Source: Leadbetterella sp964489955 (lineage in GTDB: Bacteria; Bacteroidota; Bacteroidia; Cytophagales; Spirosomataceae). From it: 43,583 bases of DNA. Where the stretch lies: positions 1 to 43,583 of the forward strand of contig CAZBAV010000032.1 of the NCBI GenBank assembly GCA_964489955.1, given 5' to 3'. The notes beneath the pieces are model-generated. The model made no database searches. It saw only the letters and a list, made by a program, of their open reading frames with translations, and had not been told where the DNA came from. Of the stretch, positions 15,360 to 24,847 are shown piece by piece; the stretch's first letter is position 1, and every line of letters begins with the position of its first letter. Position numbers and translations under genes: made by a program.

Positions 15360-15773
15360 TTAATTTAAAGGCAAATCATTAAAATATTCGTTTACAAAAG
15401 TTTTTTGTCCTTCTTTGAAGATATTTGAACAGTTGAAATTAATAAGGATACCCTTAGGACATTTTAGCAATTTCATATAAGACAAAAGCTGAGCATCATA
15501 GATACCCACCATCTCCTGAACAGCTTTTAATTCAACAACAATACAGTTTTCTATTATTAAGTCACATCTGAAGTCCATATCCAGTGCTTTATTTTTATAG
15601 ACTACAGGAATACTCATTTCTGATTTGAAATTGATATTTCTTAAAAGAAGCTCCTCCTTTAAACATTTATGATAAATACTCTCTAATAATCCGCGACCCA
15701 TTATCTTATGAACTTCAATTGCACTCCCGATTATTTCATAGGTAAGAGTATCTAAGTATTTTTTTGTTAGCAT
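15360..15773 (-). CDS. GxxExxY protein (PD-(D/E)xK-like nuclease fold)
   Basis: A 137-residue member of the GxxExxY family. The name motif is Gly28-Leu-Leu-Glu31-Ser-Ile-Tyr34. A nuclease-like core follows with Asp70 and Glu80-Leu-Lys82 (MDFRCDLIIEN, VVELKAV), matching the PD-(D/E)xK pattern. The biological role is unknown; such genes occur sporadically, often in several copies and near dispersed repeats. Here it abuts the CACATAG-type repeat (15153-15335). The stop lies 25 bases from the repeat end. It does not fit the surrounding sugar locus and is probably an independent, mobile-type insertion. Confidence 0.85.
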   Translation of the reverse strand: MLTKKYLDTLTYEIIGSAIEVHKIMGRGLLESIYHKCLKEELLLRNINFKSEMSIPVVYKNKALDMDFRCDLIIENCIVVELKAVQEMVGIYDAQLLSYMKLLKCPKGILINFNCSNIFKEGQKTFVNEYFNDLPLN

Positions 15774-15969
15774 ATCGATGCTTTATATGGTAATAAAGTT
15801 TCGGTTGAATCTTTCTTTTTCTAAAATGAAAGATTATGTACGAAATTACAATATTGAAAGTATAGAAAAAAAGAATATGATAATATGTTGGATAAATATG
15901 AAAATTTAGAGAAGTGTTTGTTTGGTTTTACTCCCCAAATTTGTACTATCAAAATATTATTCGACCCTA

Positions 15970-17568
15970 ATGGAAAACAATCAGGCATTACTTATATGTA
16001 GTGGAGATCTCCGCCCTTCGGCAAACCTTAAATGCTGGCCTATGCAGCAAAAAATGGAAGAAAACCTGGCGGAGGCTATCGGCAAATTTGGCTGGACAGT
16101 TAAAAGAGCCCATGGATATGATGAAGAAAAAGGACATGGATTTATAGATTACCAACATGTTGGAGTAAAGGTTTTTAGAGGAATTGACAAAACGCAACCT
16201 TTGATCGTAGCCGAGAGCGTTTGGCAATACAGCCATCACGTATTGGCAGGATTAATCTCTCATGAAGGACCCATTTTGGTTGTGGCCAACTGGGACGGAA
16301 CCTACCCCGGACTTGTGGGAGCACTTAACCTTACAGGATCTCTTACGAAAGCCGGTGTGAATTACAGTTTTTTATGGAGCAAAGATTTTAGCGATGAGTT
16401 TTTCAACATTCGTTTAAAAGAATGGTTGGATACAGGAAAGGTCACGCATGATTACTCTCACGTAAATCAATTTGACCAGAGTTCTGTAAAGGGAAAAGAT
16501 TTAGTTGTGGCAAAGAACTTGGCAAACCGGATCAAAGAGGATAAAATCATAATGGGTGTTTTTGATGAAGGCTGTATGGGTATGTATAATGCCATTGTGC
16601 CGGATGACATGATTCAGGCTCTGGGCATTTATAAAGAGCGGTTGAGCCAGTCCACACTTTACGCAAAAATGCTGACGGTTTCAGATGTAGAAGCCGCTGC
16701 GGTGCTGGATTGGATGCTTGCAAAGGGAATGAAGTTTGACTGGGGAACTGACCCGGTAAACGAGTTAACAAGGGAACAAACACTGGAACAATGTAAAATG
16801 TATATAGCTGCGGTGCGTTTGGCCGACGAGTTTGGATGTGATACGATCGGAATACAATATCAGCAAGGATTGAAAGACCTTACCGCTGCTTCGGACTTGG
16901 TTGAAGGATTACTAAACAATACAGACAGACCTCCAGTTTTTGGGGAAAATGGACGAGAGTTATATCCAGAAGTTGCTTTACCTCATTTTAATGAAGTAGA
17001 CGAATGTGCCGGAATTGACGGTTACGTGACTTATCATTTATGGCGTGAACTGGGACTAAACGGAGACAATACCTTACATGACTTACGTTATGGCGAAACC
17101 TTCAATATCGATGGCAAAGACGAGTTTGTGTGGGTATTTCTGATTTCAGGAGCCGCACCGGCATCACATTTTAAAGGCGGTTATGCAGGAGCCGATAGTA
17201 TGCGTCAGCCACCTATGTTTTTCCGTAAAGGGGGTGGGACGCTTCGTGGAGTAAGCCGTCCAGGTAAAATTGTGTGGAGTAGAGTTTATATAGAAAATAA
17301 CGAACTCAGGTGTGACATTGGCACAGGAAAATGTGTAGAATTACCAGATAATGAAGTAGACCGCCTCTGGCAACTTACAGATCCCCAATGGCCGGTGATG
17401 CACGGAGTACTTGATGGAGTTAGTCGTGATCAGATGATGGCAAAACACAAGGCCAATCACATTCAGGTGGTGTATGTAGATGGAGATTACGATGTGCGTA
17501 AAGCAGCTGAAATCAAAGCGGCTACTCTGGAAAGTCTTGGAATAAAAGTTAATTTCTGCGGAATTTAA
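15970..17568 (+). CDS. L-fucose/L-arabinose isomerase family protein
   Basis: A 532-residue cytoplasmic aldose-ketose isomerase of the FucI/AraA-type superfamily. The frame is open from a TTG at 15922, but ATG 15970 (MENNQALLICSGDLRPS) is the natural start. Family-like stretches include ESVWQYSHHVLAGL, VVANWDGTYPGLVGALN, GVFDEGCMGMYNA, DTIGIQYQQGLKDL and HFNEVDECAGIDGY, with acidic and histidine residues suited to a divalent-metal site. It is followed after 3 bases by ribulokinase, so its product is probably the kinase substrate, an L-ribulose-like ketose. Whether the aldose is L-arabinose, L-fucose, D-arabinose or another sugar is not decided. A near-match -7 box CAAATTTG is at 15936-15943. 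Confidence 0.82.
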   Translation: MENNQALLICSGDLRPSANLKCWPMQQKMEENLAEAIGKFGWTVKRAHGYDEEKGHGFIDYQHVGVKVFRGIDKTQPLIVAESVWQYSHHVLAGLISHEGPILVVANWDGTYPGLVGALNLTGSLTKAGVNYSFLWSKDFSDEFFNIRLKEWLDTGKVTHDYSHVNQFDQSSVKGKDLVVAKNLANRIKEDKIIMGVFDEGCMGMYNAIVPDDMIQALGIYKERLSQSTLYAKMLTVSDVEAAAVLDWMLAKGMKFDWGTDPVNELTREQTLEQCKMYIAAVRLADEFGCDTIGIQYQQGLKDLTAASDLVEGLLNNTDRPPVFGENGRELYPEVALPHFNEVDECAGIDGYVTYHLWRELGLNGDNTLHDLRYGETFNIDGKDEFVWVFLISGAAPASHFKGGYAGADSMRQPPMFFRKGGGTLRGVSRPGKIVWSRVYIENNELRCDIGTGKCVELPDNEVDRLWQLTDPQWPVMHGVLDGVSRDQMMAKHKANHIQVVYVDGDYDVRKAAEIKAATLESLGIKVNFCGI

Positions 17569-17571
17569 TTT

Positions 17572-19194
17572 ATGAGAAAGAATTTGGTTATAGGCATGGA
17601 TTTCGGTACCGACTCGGTTCGTGGTTTAGTGGTTGATCCCACGAGCAGAGCGGTGCTGACATCGGCTGTTTCACATTATAAAAGGTGGAAACAAGGGCTA
17701 TATTGTAATCCGGAAAGAGACCAGTACCGTCAGCATCCATTAGATTACATGGAGTCTATTGATGAAGTTTTTGGTCAATTACTTAAAAATGTAAATCCGG
17801 AAGATATAATAGCTATTGCAACCAATACCACAGGTTCGAGTCCTGTGGCTGTGGATGAAAAATGTACTCCATTGGCTTTGACCAAAGGTTTTGAGGAAAA
17901 CCCGAACGCAATGTTTATTCTGTGGAAAGATCATACGGCTATCAAAGAGGCAGAAGAAATAAATCATCTGGCTGGGAAATGGGAAGTAGATTATACCAAA
18001 TACAGTGGAGGGATTTACTCATCGGAGTGGTTCTGGTCTAAGATTTTATGCATTAACAGAAAAGACAATAGTATCCACGAGAAAGCACATACTTGGCTGG
18101 AACAATCCGACTGGATTCCTGCGTATTTGGCTGGAATAACTAATCCTGAGGAGCTGAAAAGAAACCGCTGTGCGGCTGGCCATAAAGCCATGTGGAATGA
18201 AGAATTTGGCGGATTACCTTCTCAAGACTTTTTGAATAGCCTGGATGTAAGTTTTGAAAAACTTGAAGGTCGTTTTTATACCGATACCTATACTTCAGAT
18301 CAAGTTTTGGGATCTTTAGCTTCCTATTTTGTCGATAAGTTTGGCTTCGACGCAGACACGATCATAACAGTAGGAGCCATAGACGCTCATCACGGAGCGG
18401 TAGGAGCAGGGATTTCGCCCTACACTTTGGTAAAAGTAGTTGGTACTTCCACCTGCGACATGCTGGTAGTTCCTGCTTCCGATCTGCCGCCCGTGGTAGA
18501 AGGTATCTGCGGACAAGTTGATGGTTCAATAGATCCGGGAATGATTGGCTTTGAGGCTGGCCAGTCGGCTTTTGGAGATATTTACAATTGGTTTAAAAAA
18601 CTGATGTTGAAGCCAACCTTTGATATTTTAGGGGATGATTTAACCTCAGAGTTGAAGGAAAACCTTGACGATAATTTTTTTGCCTATATAACCACCGAAG
18701 CTTCAAAAATTGAATTGAAGGAAAACGATTTGGTTTTTACAGATTATCATAATGGGCGAAGAACTCCGGACGCAGATTTTACGCTAGAGGCCTCGGCAAA
18801 GGGCTTTAATCTGTACACCCATGCAGGTCACTTTTTCAAAGCTCTGGTAGAAGCTACCGCCTTTGGTTCTAGGGCTATTATGGAGCGTTTTGCCGCTTTT
18901 GATATTCCAATAAAGAATGTTATAGCTACGGGAGGTATACCCAACAAGTCGCCTTATGTAGTACAAGTCTTGGCAGATGTAATGGGAGTGGAGATTCAGG
19001 TGGTAGATAGCGATCAGACTTGTGCATTGGGGTCAGCTATATTTGCGGCTACAGCAAGTGGATTTTATGAAGATGTTACCACTGCTAAAAAAAATATTGC
19101 AGCCCAAATCTCCAAAACATACAAACCGAATCCTGAGCGTCAGAAAATATACGAAACCTTATACGAAACCTATAAAGATTTAACCCGATTATGA
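17572..19194 (+). CDS. araB: Ribulokinase (FGGY family)
   Basis: A 540-residue sugar kinase closely following E. coli AraB in motif order: GMDFGTDSVRGLVVD (phosphate-binding strand, residues 8-22), HPLDYMES, NTTGSSPVAVD, ENPNAMFILWKDHTA, YSGGIYSSEWFWSKIL, RCAAGHKAMWNE, GAIDAHHGAVGAG, GTSTCDML, GICGQVDGS and EAGQSAFGDIYNWF. It transfers phosphate from ATP to a ketose, in AraB giving L-ribulose 5-phosphate. It is packed between the isomerase (3 bases) and the symporter (ATGA overlap), a clear operon. Lack of an araD gene here leaves the next step open, and the natural substrate may be another ketose. Confidence 0.92.
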   Translation: MRKNLVIGMDFGTDSVRGLVVDPTSRAVLTSAVSHYKRWKQGLYCNPERDQYRQHPLDYMESIDEVFGQLLKNVNPEDIIAIATNTTGSSPVAVDEKCTPLALTKGFEENPNAMFILWKDHTAIKEAEEINHLAGKWEVDYTKYSGGIYSSEWFWSKILCINRKDNSIHEKAHTWLEQSDWIPAYLAGITNPEELKRNRCAAGHKAMWNEEFGGLPSQDFLNSLDVSFEKLEGRFYTDTYTSDQVLGSLASYFVDKFGFDADTIITVGAIDAHHGAVGAGISPYTLVKVVGTSTCDMLVVPASDLPPVVEGICGQVDGSIDPGMIGFEAGQSAFGDIYNWFKKLMLKPTFDILGDDLTSELKENLDDNFFAYITTEASKIELKENDLVFTDYHNGRRTPDADFTLEASAKGFNLYTHAGHFFKALVEATAFGSRAIMERFAAFDIPIKNVIATGGIPNKSPYVVQVLADVMGVEIQVVDSDQTCALGSAIFAATASGFYEDVTTAKKNIAAQISKTYKPNPERQKIYETLYETYKDLTRL

Positions 19195-20752
19195 GTAATT
19201 TACCCTTATTGGATATCGGTATTATCATTGCCTATTTGATAGGAATGGTGTTGGTGGGAGTTTATTTCTCCAGAAGAAATACTTCTGCTGATGATTTCAC
19301 CCGAGCCGCCGGACGAATTCCGGGCTGGGCGATAGGAATATCCATTTATGCCACATTTTTAAGTTCTAACACTTTCCTTGGAGTTCCCGGAAAGGCTTTC
19401 CAGTTCCCTNNNNNNNNNNCTGGAATGCCTTTGTCTTCAGTCTGTCTATGCCTTTGGCCGCATGGATAGCTGTGAAATATTTCGTTCCTTTTTACAGAAG
19501 TACGGGCGAAGTATCCGCTTATACCAATCTTGAAAAAAGATTTGGCACATGGGCTAGAACCTATGCAGTGGTCTGCTTTTTATTGACGCAGTTGGCACGT
19601 ATTGGCTCCATTTTCTTCGGTATTTCCCTCACTTTACAAGCCCTCACAGGCTATAGCATGGTTACTATTATGGTGGTAACAGGTATTTGTATAGTGATTT
19701 ACACCGTAATGGGCGGTATAGAAGCTGTAATCTGGACAGAGGTAGTTCAAGGGATTTTGAAAACGCTGGGAGCTATAATTATCATTTACTTGGTAGTAAA
19801 AGAAGTTCCGGGCGGTTTTAGCGAGATTTTAAAGGTAGGCACAGCAGACAATAAACTCAGTCTCGGCTCCATGGAATTTGACTTTGTGAGTTCGTCTTTC
19901 TGGGTAGTGTTGTTGTACGGATTTTTCATTAATCTCAATAACTTCGGGATGGATCAAAACTACGTGCAGCGTTACCATACGGCTACAAATGCCCAGGAAG
20001 CTAATAAATCGGTGTGGTTATGTGTTTGGATTTACGTTCCGGTGTCGCTGCTGTTTTTTGTAATTGGTACATGTTTGTATACGTATTACATGCAGAATCC
20101 GGAGTTATTGCAAACCATAAAACTTCAGGCAGCTGCAGAACAATTAGGCTTGGTTTCAAGCAGTCCAGAGGTAATACAGCTAGCCGGAACTCTACAGCCA
20201 TCCGACTATGGCGATAAAGTAATGCCTCATTTCATGGTAAATATGATTCCTACAGGCTTATTGGGACTAATCGTTTCAGCAATTCTTTCTGCCGCCATGA
20301 GTACCATAAGTTCTGGAATGAATGCCTCGGCCACCGTATTTACAGAAGATATTTATAAACGTTATTTTAATCAGAATGCTTCGGAAAAAGGCAGTTTGAA
20401 AGTGCTTTACATAGCCACGGTAATCGTAGGATTGATAGGTATGCTTTGCGGTATAGCCATGATTGGTATCAAGAGTCTTTTGGATGTGTGGTGGACGCTC
20501 TCAGGAATTTTCGCAGGTGGAATGTTAGGGCTGTTCTTGTTGGGTTTAATCAGTAAAAAAGTAGGAAACAAAGACGCTGTAGTGGGGACTATTGTAGGAA
20601 TACTGGTGATTTTGTGGATGACTTTCTCGTACCTGATTCCTGATGAGTTTTCATATCTGAAGAATCCTCTGCATGCCAACATGATTATTGTGGTGGGAAC
20701 ACTTTCTATTTTCCTGGTTGGTAATTTAAGTCAAAAATTAAGAAAAAAATAA
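19191..20752 (+). CDS. Sodium:solute symporter (SSS family), interrupted by a 10-N gap
   Basis: A symporter of about 520 residues with 12-13 membrane segments, starting by a 4-base overlap with the kinase. Ns at 19410-19419 break the frame; the reading before the gap (GIIIAYLIGMVLVGVYFSRR, SSNTFLGVPGKAF) and after it (WNAFVFSLSMPLAAWIAVKY and on) belong to one protein. Frames join if the true gap is 8 (or 11) bases, so this is an assembly artefact and not a pseudogene. The SSNTFLGVPGKAF motif and overall pattern resemble SSS carriers for sialic acid and other monosaccharides. Within this operon it probably imports the sugar processed by the isomerase and kinase. Confidence 0.9.
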
Positions 20753-20761
20753 ACTTTAGAA

Positions 20762-21667
20762 ATGAATAAGAAATATGTTCCGGTAATGCTGATGCCTTTT
20801 AAAGAAGATAAAAGCATAGATTATAAAACACTTGAAGACTTGATAGAATTTTATCTTGAAGCAGGGGCAGGTGGATTGTTTGCCAACTGTCTCTCAAGTG
20901 AAATGTTTCAGCTTTCCAAGGAAGAAATGCTGGAGTCGGTTTCGTTCGTTGTTAAAAAAGTAGACGGACGCGTACCCATTGTAGCTACAGGTACCTTTCA
21001 GGATACCATAGAAAACCAAGCGGAATTTGTTAAGCAAATTTATGCCATAGGGGTGGATAGCGTCATTGTAATAACAGGACTTATGGCCGAGGAAGGCGAT
21101 AGCGACGAGGTTTTTGAGGAGAATGTAAAGAAACTCATTTCCCTTACTGAAGAAGTACCTCTTGGATTTTATGAATGTCCTGTTCCTTATAAACGGATTC
21201 TCAGTGCCGATTTTCTGGGAGAACTTGTAAAAACAGGAAGAATAAAATACCATAAAGATACTTGCCTGGACATTGAAGGAGTCAAAGCAAAGTTAGCAGC
21301 AAGCACAGATTCTGCAAGCTTTGGACTATACGATGCTTACATGGTGCACGCAGTAGATTCATTGAAGGCAGGCTCAGCAGGCTTGTCTTGTATTCAGGGA
21401 AATTACTTTCCGGAACTGGTGGTTTGGTTATGTGTTCACTATGCCTATGATTCAGAAGAAGTAAGTAAAGTACAAGAGTTTTTTGCGAGAAATATGAATG
21501 TTATGCATGACACTTACCCTGCAAGTGCCAAGTATGTTCTTCAAAAAAGAGGTTTGAGTATTTCTAATGTTTGTCGCAACGGTAGCACTGTGCCTAACAG
21601 CCAAGAATTCGAGAAATTAGACACACTCTTACAAGAGTTTGAAGAGTTGTATCAGAGAATTAAGTAA
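20762..21667 (+). CDS. DapA/NanA-type aldolase family protein
   Basis: A 301-residue TIM-barrel protein of the dihydrodipicolinate synthase/N-acetylneuraminate lyase family. The Schiff-base lysine is Lys165 (KYHKDTC) and the catalytic tyrosine Tyr137 (GFYECP), the same numbers as in E. coli NanA. The usual G-x-x-G-E carboxylate-binding motif is replaced by CLSSE (residues 43-47, NCLSSEMFQ), so the substrate is probably not a standard 2-oxo acid like pyruvate or is held differently. It starts 9 bases after the symporter in the same operon. Neither lysine synthesis nor sialate cleavage can be concluded. Confidence 0.82.
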   Translation: MNKKYVPVMLMPFKEDKSIDYKTLEDLIEFYLEAGAGGLFANCLSSEMFQLSKEEMLESVSFVVKKVDGRVPIVATGTFQDTIENQAEFVKQIYAIGVDSVIVITGLMAEEGDSDEVFEENVKKLISLTEEVPLGFYECPVPYKRILSADFLGELVKTGRIKYHKDTCLDIEGVKAKLAASTDSASFGLYDAYMVHAVDSLKAGSAGLSCIQGNYFPELVVWLCVHYAYDSEEVSKVQEFFARNMNVMHDTYPASAKYVLQKRGLSISNVCRNGSTVPNSQEFEKLDTLLQEFEELYQRIK

Positions 21668-21789
21668 TAATACAAAATTATATTGCCTATGAAGAAATAG
21701 CCATCTGGCTTTCCTATGAATAAAAACCGTTGGGCTCTCGGCAAAAGAGCTAAAACCAATCAAACCAATTAACCTTAAATAATTAGATT

Positions 21790-24700
21790 ATGAATCGAAA
21801 TCTAGTCAAATTTCGACTGGCGATGCTTTTGCTATTGTTTTCGATAACAACCCTAGCTCAAGACGTTATCACTGGAAAGGTGATAGACGCCAATACCAAA
21901 GAACCCCTCCCCGGGGCAACCATCAAACTAGAAGGTACTTCAATTGCATCTCTTACCAACTCAGATGGGGAATACTCCATTAGTGTAGCCAAGGCTGCGG
22001 GTAGGTTGAACATTAGTTACGTGGGCTTTTTAGCCAAATCAGTAGAGATTTTAGATCGGAAAAGAATTGATGTTGAACTTGAACCTGATCAGTCTGTTCT
22101 GGATGATGTTGTCGTCATTGGATACGGAACAGCAAAGAAGAGTGATATAACCGGCTCTGTAGCCAGTGTTACGGAGAAGGACTTTAACAAAGGAGTTAAT
22201 GTTTCAGCCGAACAATTGATTGCCGGAAAAGTTTCTGGAGTTCAAATTGTTCAAAGTAGCGGTGAACCCGGAGGTGGAATCACCGTAAACATTAGAGGGA
22301 TGGGATCGTTAAATGCCGGAAACTCGCCTTTATATGTAGTAGATGGTTTTCCTATTGACAATTCCTCTACGGTAAGCGGAACAGGAGCAAACTTTACGGG
22401 AATGCGTACCGCAAGAAACCCTTTAAACTCAATTAATCCAGCCGATATAGCTTCCATAGAAGTTTTAAAAGATGCTTCAGCCACAGCTATTTACGGGTCA
22501 AGAGGAGCAAACGGAGTAGTTCTTATCACCACAAAAAGAGGTAAAGAAGGTGGCTTAAAAGTAAATTACGATCAGTATTATGGTGTTCAGAATGTAATGA
22601 ATGATTTGGAGTTACTCAGTGCAAACGACTACAAGAACGTAATGAACAGCCTGATTGATGCCGGAGCGGGTAGTGCAAATTTAAAAATAGGTGAGTTTTC
22701 GGGAGGTACAGACTGGTTGAAACGAATGTACCGAGAAAATGCTCCCATCAGTAATCATAACATATCGTTTTCAGGAGGTAATGCAAATACAAAATACCAT
22801 ACATCCTTAAATTACTTTGATCAGGATGGAGTTTTGATAAATTCGAGCAATAAGCGGTATAGTGCCAGAATAAATCTGGAACATACAAACAAGAATTTCA
22901 CTTTTGGGACAAACATTACGTCGTCTTATGTTTCAGACTCATACGTGGCCAATGGTATGGATCTCAACGAAAGGGCAGGGATTATCTATGCAGCAGTAGC
23001 CTATGAACCTACACTTTCCATTTTTGATGCGGACAACAATTACGTTCTCTCCAAAAACATGAACATTGATAACCCTTTGGCTATTGCAAACGGGAAGACT
23101 TCACTATCCAGTCTTTATAGAACATTAGGGACAGTGTATGGAGAAGTAAAATTCCTGAAAGATTTTACAGCAAGGTTAAACCTTGGAGCGGACATCACCT
23201 CACAAAGAAGAGATACTTATGTTGACAGACAGACTATAGAAGGACGAGCAAACGGAGGAATAGCAAGTATTTTGAACGGAACAAACAATAGTTTTCTTTC
23301 TGAACTTACACTAAACTATAAAAAAAGCTTCAACAATCAGGATTTAAACGTTCTATTCGGTACTACAGCTCAGCAATTTAACTTTTTCGACGAGAGTTCT
23401 CAAGGTAGCGGATTCCCTTCTGATGCTACAAAGACTGATAACATGAGTCTGGGAGATCCTACCCGTTTTATCGTAACCAGCGGAAGATCCAGAAACAGTC
23501 TTTTATCTTATTTGGGAAGAGTTAATTACAATATTGCAGAGAAGTATTTACTTACTGCATCATTGCGTATAGATGGTTCTTCTCGTTTTGGTGAAAATAA
23601 TAAATATGGAGTTTTCCCTTCATTTGCTTTTGCCTGGAGACTAGAAAACGAAGAGTTTATTAAAGATATAGAATACATAACATCGCTAAAACTGAGATCA
23701 AGTTGGGGGCAAACCGGAAATCAGGCTATAGGGAACTATCAGTCTATGACTACCTATACTGCCGGACAATTGGCCATAATTGGAAATCAGCAGGTAAGCA
23801 CAACCACACCAAACCGTGTGCCTAATCCTAACCTGAAATGGGAAACATCAGAGCAGTTGAACTTTGGTCTTGACTTTGGTATTTGGGGCAATAGAATTAC
23901 AGGTAGCTTAGACTGGTTTACCAAAACCACCAGAGATATGCTGCTGAATCTTCCGATCCCTCGTACCACAGGTTTCACCACAATGATGACAAACATCGGT
24001 TCTGTAAGAAACGGAGGCTTTGAGGTGTTAATTAATAGCAACAACCTTTCCGGAAAGCAACTTACTTGGGAAACAACACTTAATTTAACTTGGTTAAATA
24101 ACAAAGTTTTAAATCTTGGAGGCATTGACCAAATCTTCACAGGGAGTGCAGGTGGAACAGGAAACATATCGATTATCAAAGAAGGTTTACCTATGTACGC
24201 TTTCTACGGTTATGTGATAGATGGAGTATGGCAAGAGGGCGACGACTTCAGTACCACAAAAGACAATGTGAAGCCAGGCGACTTCAAGTATAGAGACTTA
24301 AATGGAGATCAGATTGTGAATGCGGATGACAGGCAAGTGATAGGAAGTCCATTCCCTAATTTTATGGCATCATTGACTAATAATTTCAGGTATAAAGGCT
24401 TTAATCTTAATATATTCTTTGATGGAAACTGGGGCTCTAAAATGTTGAATAATAACCTGGTTGATACCTATTTTCCAGCCAACCTAATGCGGAATCGTCT
24501 TTCTGAACCACTTTTAAATCGCTGGACGCCATCTAATCCTTCAAATGTTTATCCATCTTTCATAAACCCATTAGGGCAAGGCAAGAAAGAGGTAAATACC
24601 TATACCGTAGAAGATGCCAGTTTCTTAAGACTGAATACCGTGAAATTGGGATATGATTTTAATATCAATAACTCGGTGGTAAAAGGTTTGGGTGTTTTTG

Positions 24701-24843
24701 TGACTGGACAAAATCTAGCCATGTGGACAAAATATAAAGGATATGACCCTTCTATAAATCCAAATGGTGGCGGAATAAGGATAGACTGGAATGCATTTCC
24801 TACGGCCAGAACTATAATGTTTGGTGTTAACTTAAACCTTTAA
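21790..24843 (+). CDS. SusC-type TonB-dependent outer-membrane transporter
   Basis: A 1017-residue TonB-linked receptor that forms the barrel of a SusCD glycan importer. A signal peptide (residues 1-23) is followed by a carboxypeptidase-regulatory-like domain (about 25-100; ITGKVIDANTKEPLPGATI), the SusC signature VVVIGYGTAKKSDITGSV (about 105-125), the plug domain (PADIASIEVLKDASATAIYG, about 215-235) and the beta-barrel, ending RTIMFGVNLNL. No STN domain is present, so no direct anti-sigma signalling is expected. It is followed after 4 bases by susD. The 122-base gap before it holds only weak hairpins and no clear promoter box. Confidence 0.96.
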   Translation: MNRNLVKFRLAMLLLLFSITTLAQDVITGKVIDANTKEPLPGATIKLEGTSIASLTNSDGEYSISVAKAAGRLNISYVGFLAKSVEILDRKRIDVELEPDQSVLDDVVVIGYGTAKKSDITGSVASVTEKDFNKGVNVSAEQLIAGKVSGVQIVQSSGEPGGGITVNIRGMGSLNAGNSPLYVVDGFPIDNSSTVSGTGANFTGMRTARNPLNSINPADIASIEVLKDASATAIYGSRGANGVVLITTKRGKEGGLKVNYDQYYGVQNVMNDLELLSANDYKNVMNSLIDAGAGSANLKIGEFSGGTDWLKRMYRENAPISNHNISFSGGNANTKYHTSLNYFDQDGVLINSSNKRYSARINLEHTNKNFTFGTNITSSYVSDSYVANGMDLNERAGIIYAAVAYEPTLSIFDADNNYVLSKNMNIDNPLAIANGKTSLSSLYRTLGTVYGEVKFLKDFTARLNLGADITSQRRDTYVDRQTIEGRANGGIASILNGTNNSFLSELTLNYKKSFNNQDLNVLFGTTAQQFNFFDESSQGSGFPSDATKTDNMSLGDPTRFIVTSGRSRNSLLSYLGRVNYNIAEKYLLTASLRIDGSSRFGENNKYGVFPSFAFAWRLENEEFIKDIEYITSLKLRSSWGQTGNQAIGNYQSMTTYTAGQLAIIGNQQVSTTTPNRVPNPNLKWETSEQLNFGLDFGIWGNRITGSLDWFTKTTRDMLLNLPIPRTTGFTTMMTNIGSVRNGGFEVLINSNNLSGKQLTWETTLNLTWLNNKVLNLGGIDQIFTGSAGGTGNISIIKEGLPMYAFYGYVIDGVWQEGDDFSTTKDNVKPGDFKYRDLNGDQIVNADDRQVIGSPFPNFMASLTNNFRYKGFNLNIFFDGNWGSKMLNNNLVDTYFPANLMRNRLSEPLLNRWTPSNPSNVYPSFINPLGQGKKEVNTYTVEDASFLRLNTVKLGYDFNINNSVVKGLGVFVTGQNLAMWTKYKGYDPSINPNGGGIRIDWNAFPTARTIMFGVNLNL

Positions 24844-24847
24844 GAGT

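Noticed and set aside
17828..17848. Perfect tRNA T-arm look-alike (ACAGG-TTCGAGT-CCTGT)
   Set aside because: It lies inside the ribulokinase gene and encodes the conserved TTGSSP motif; no acceptor, D or anticodon arms surround it.
20762..21667. Naming the aldolase DapA or NanA
   Set aside because: Catalytic Lys and Tyr are present, but the GxxGE motif is changed and the context is sugar catabolism.
21668..21789. Riboswitch or attenuator before susC
   Set aside because: Only short weak stems (AGCC/GGCT, GCTCT/AGAGC) are visible; no known fold or T-tract.
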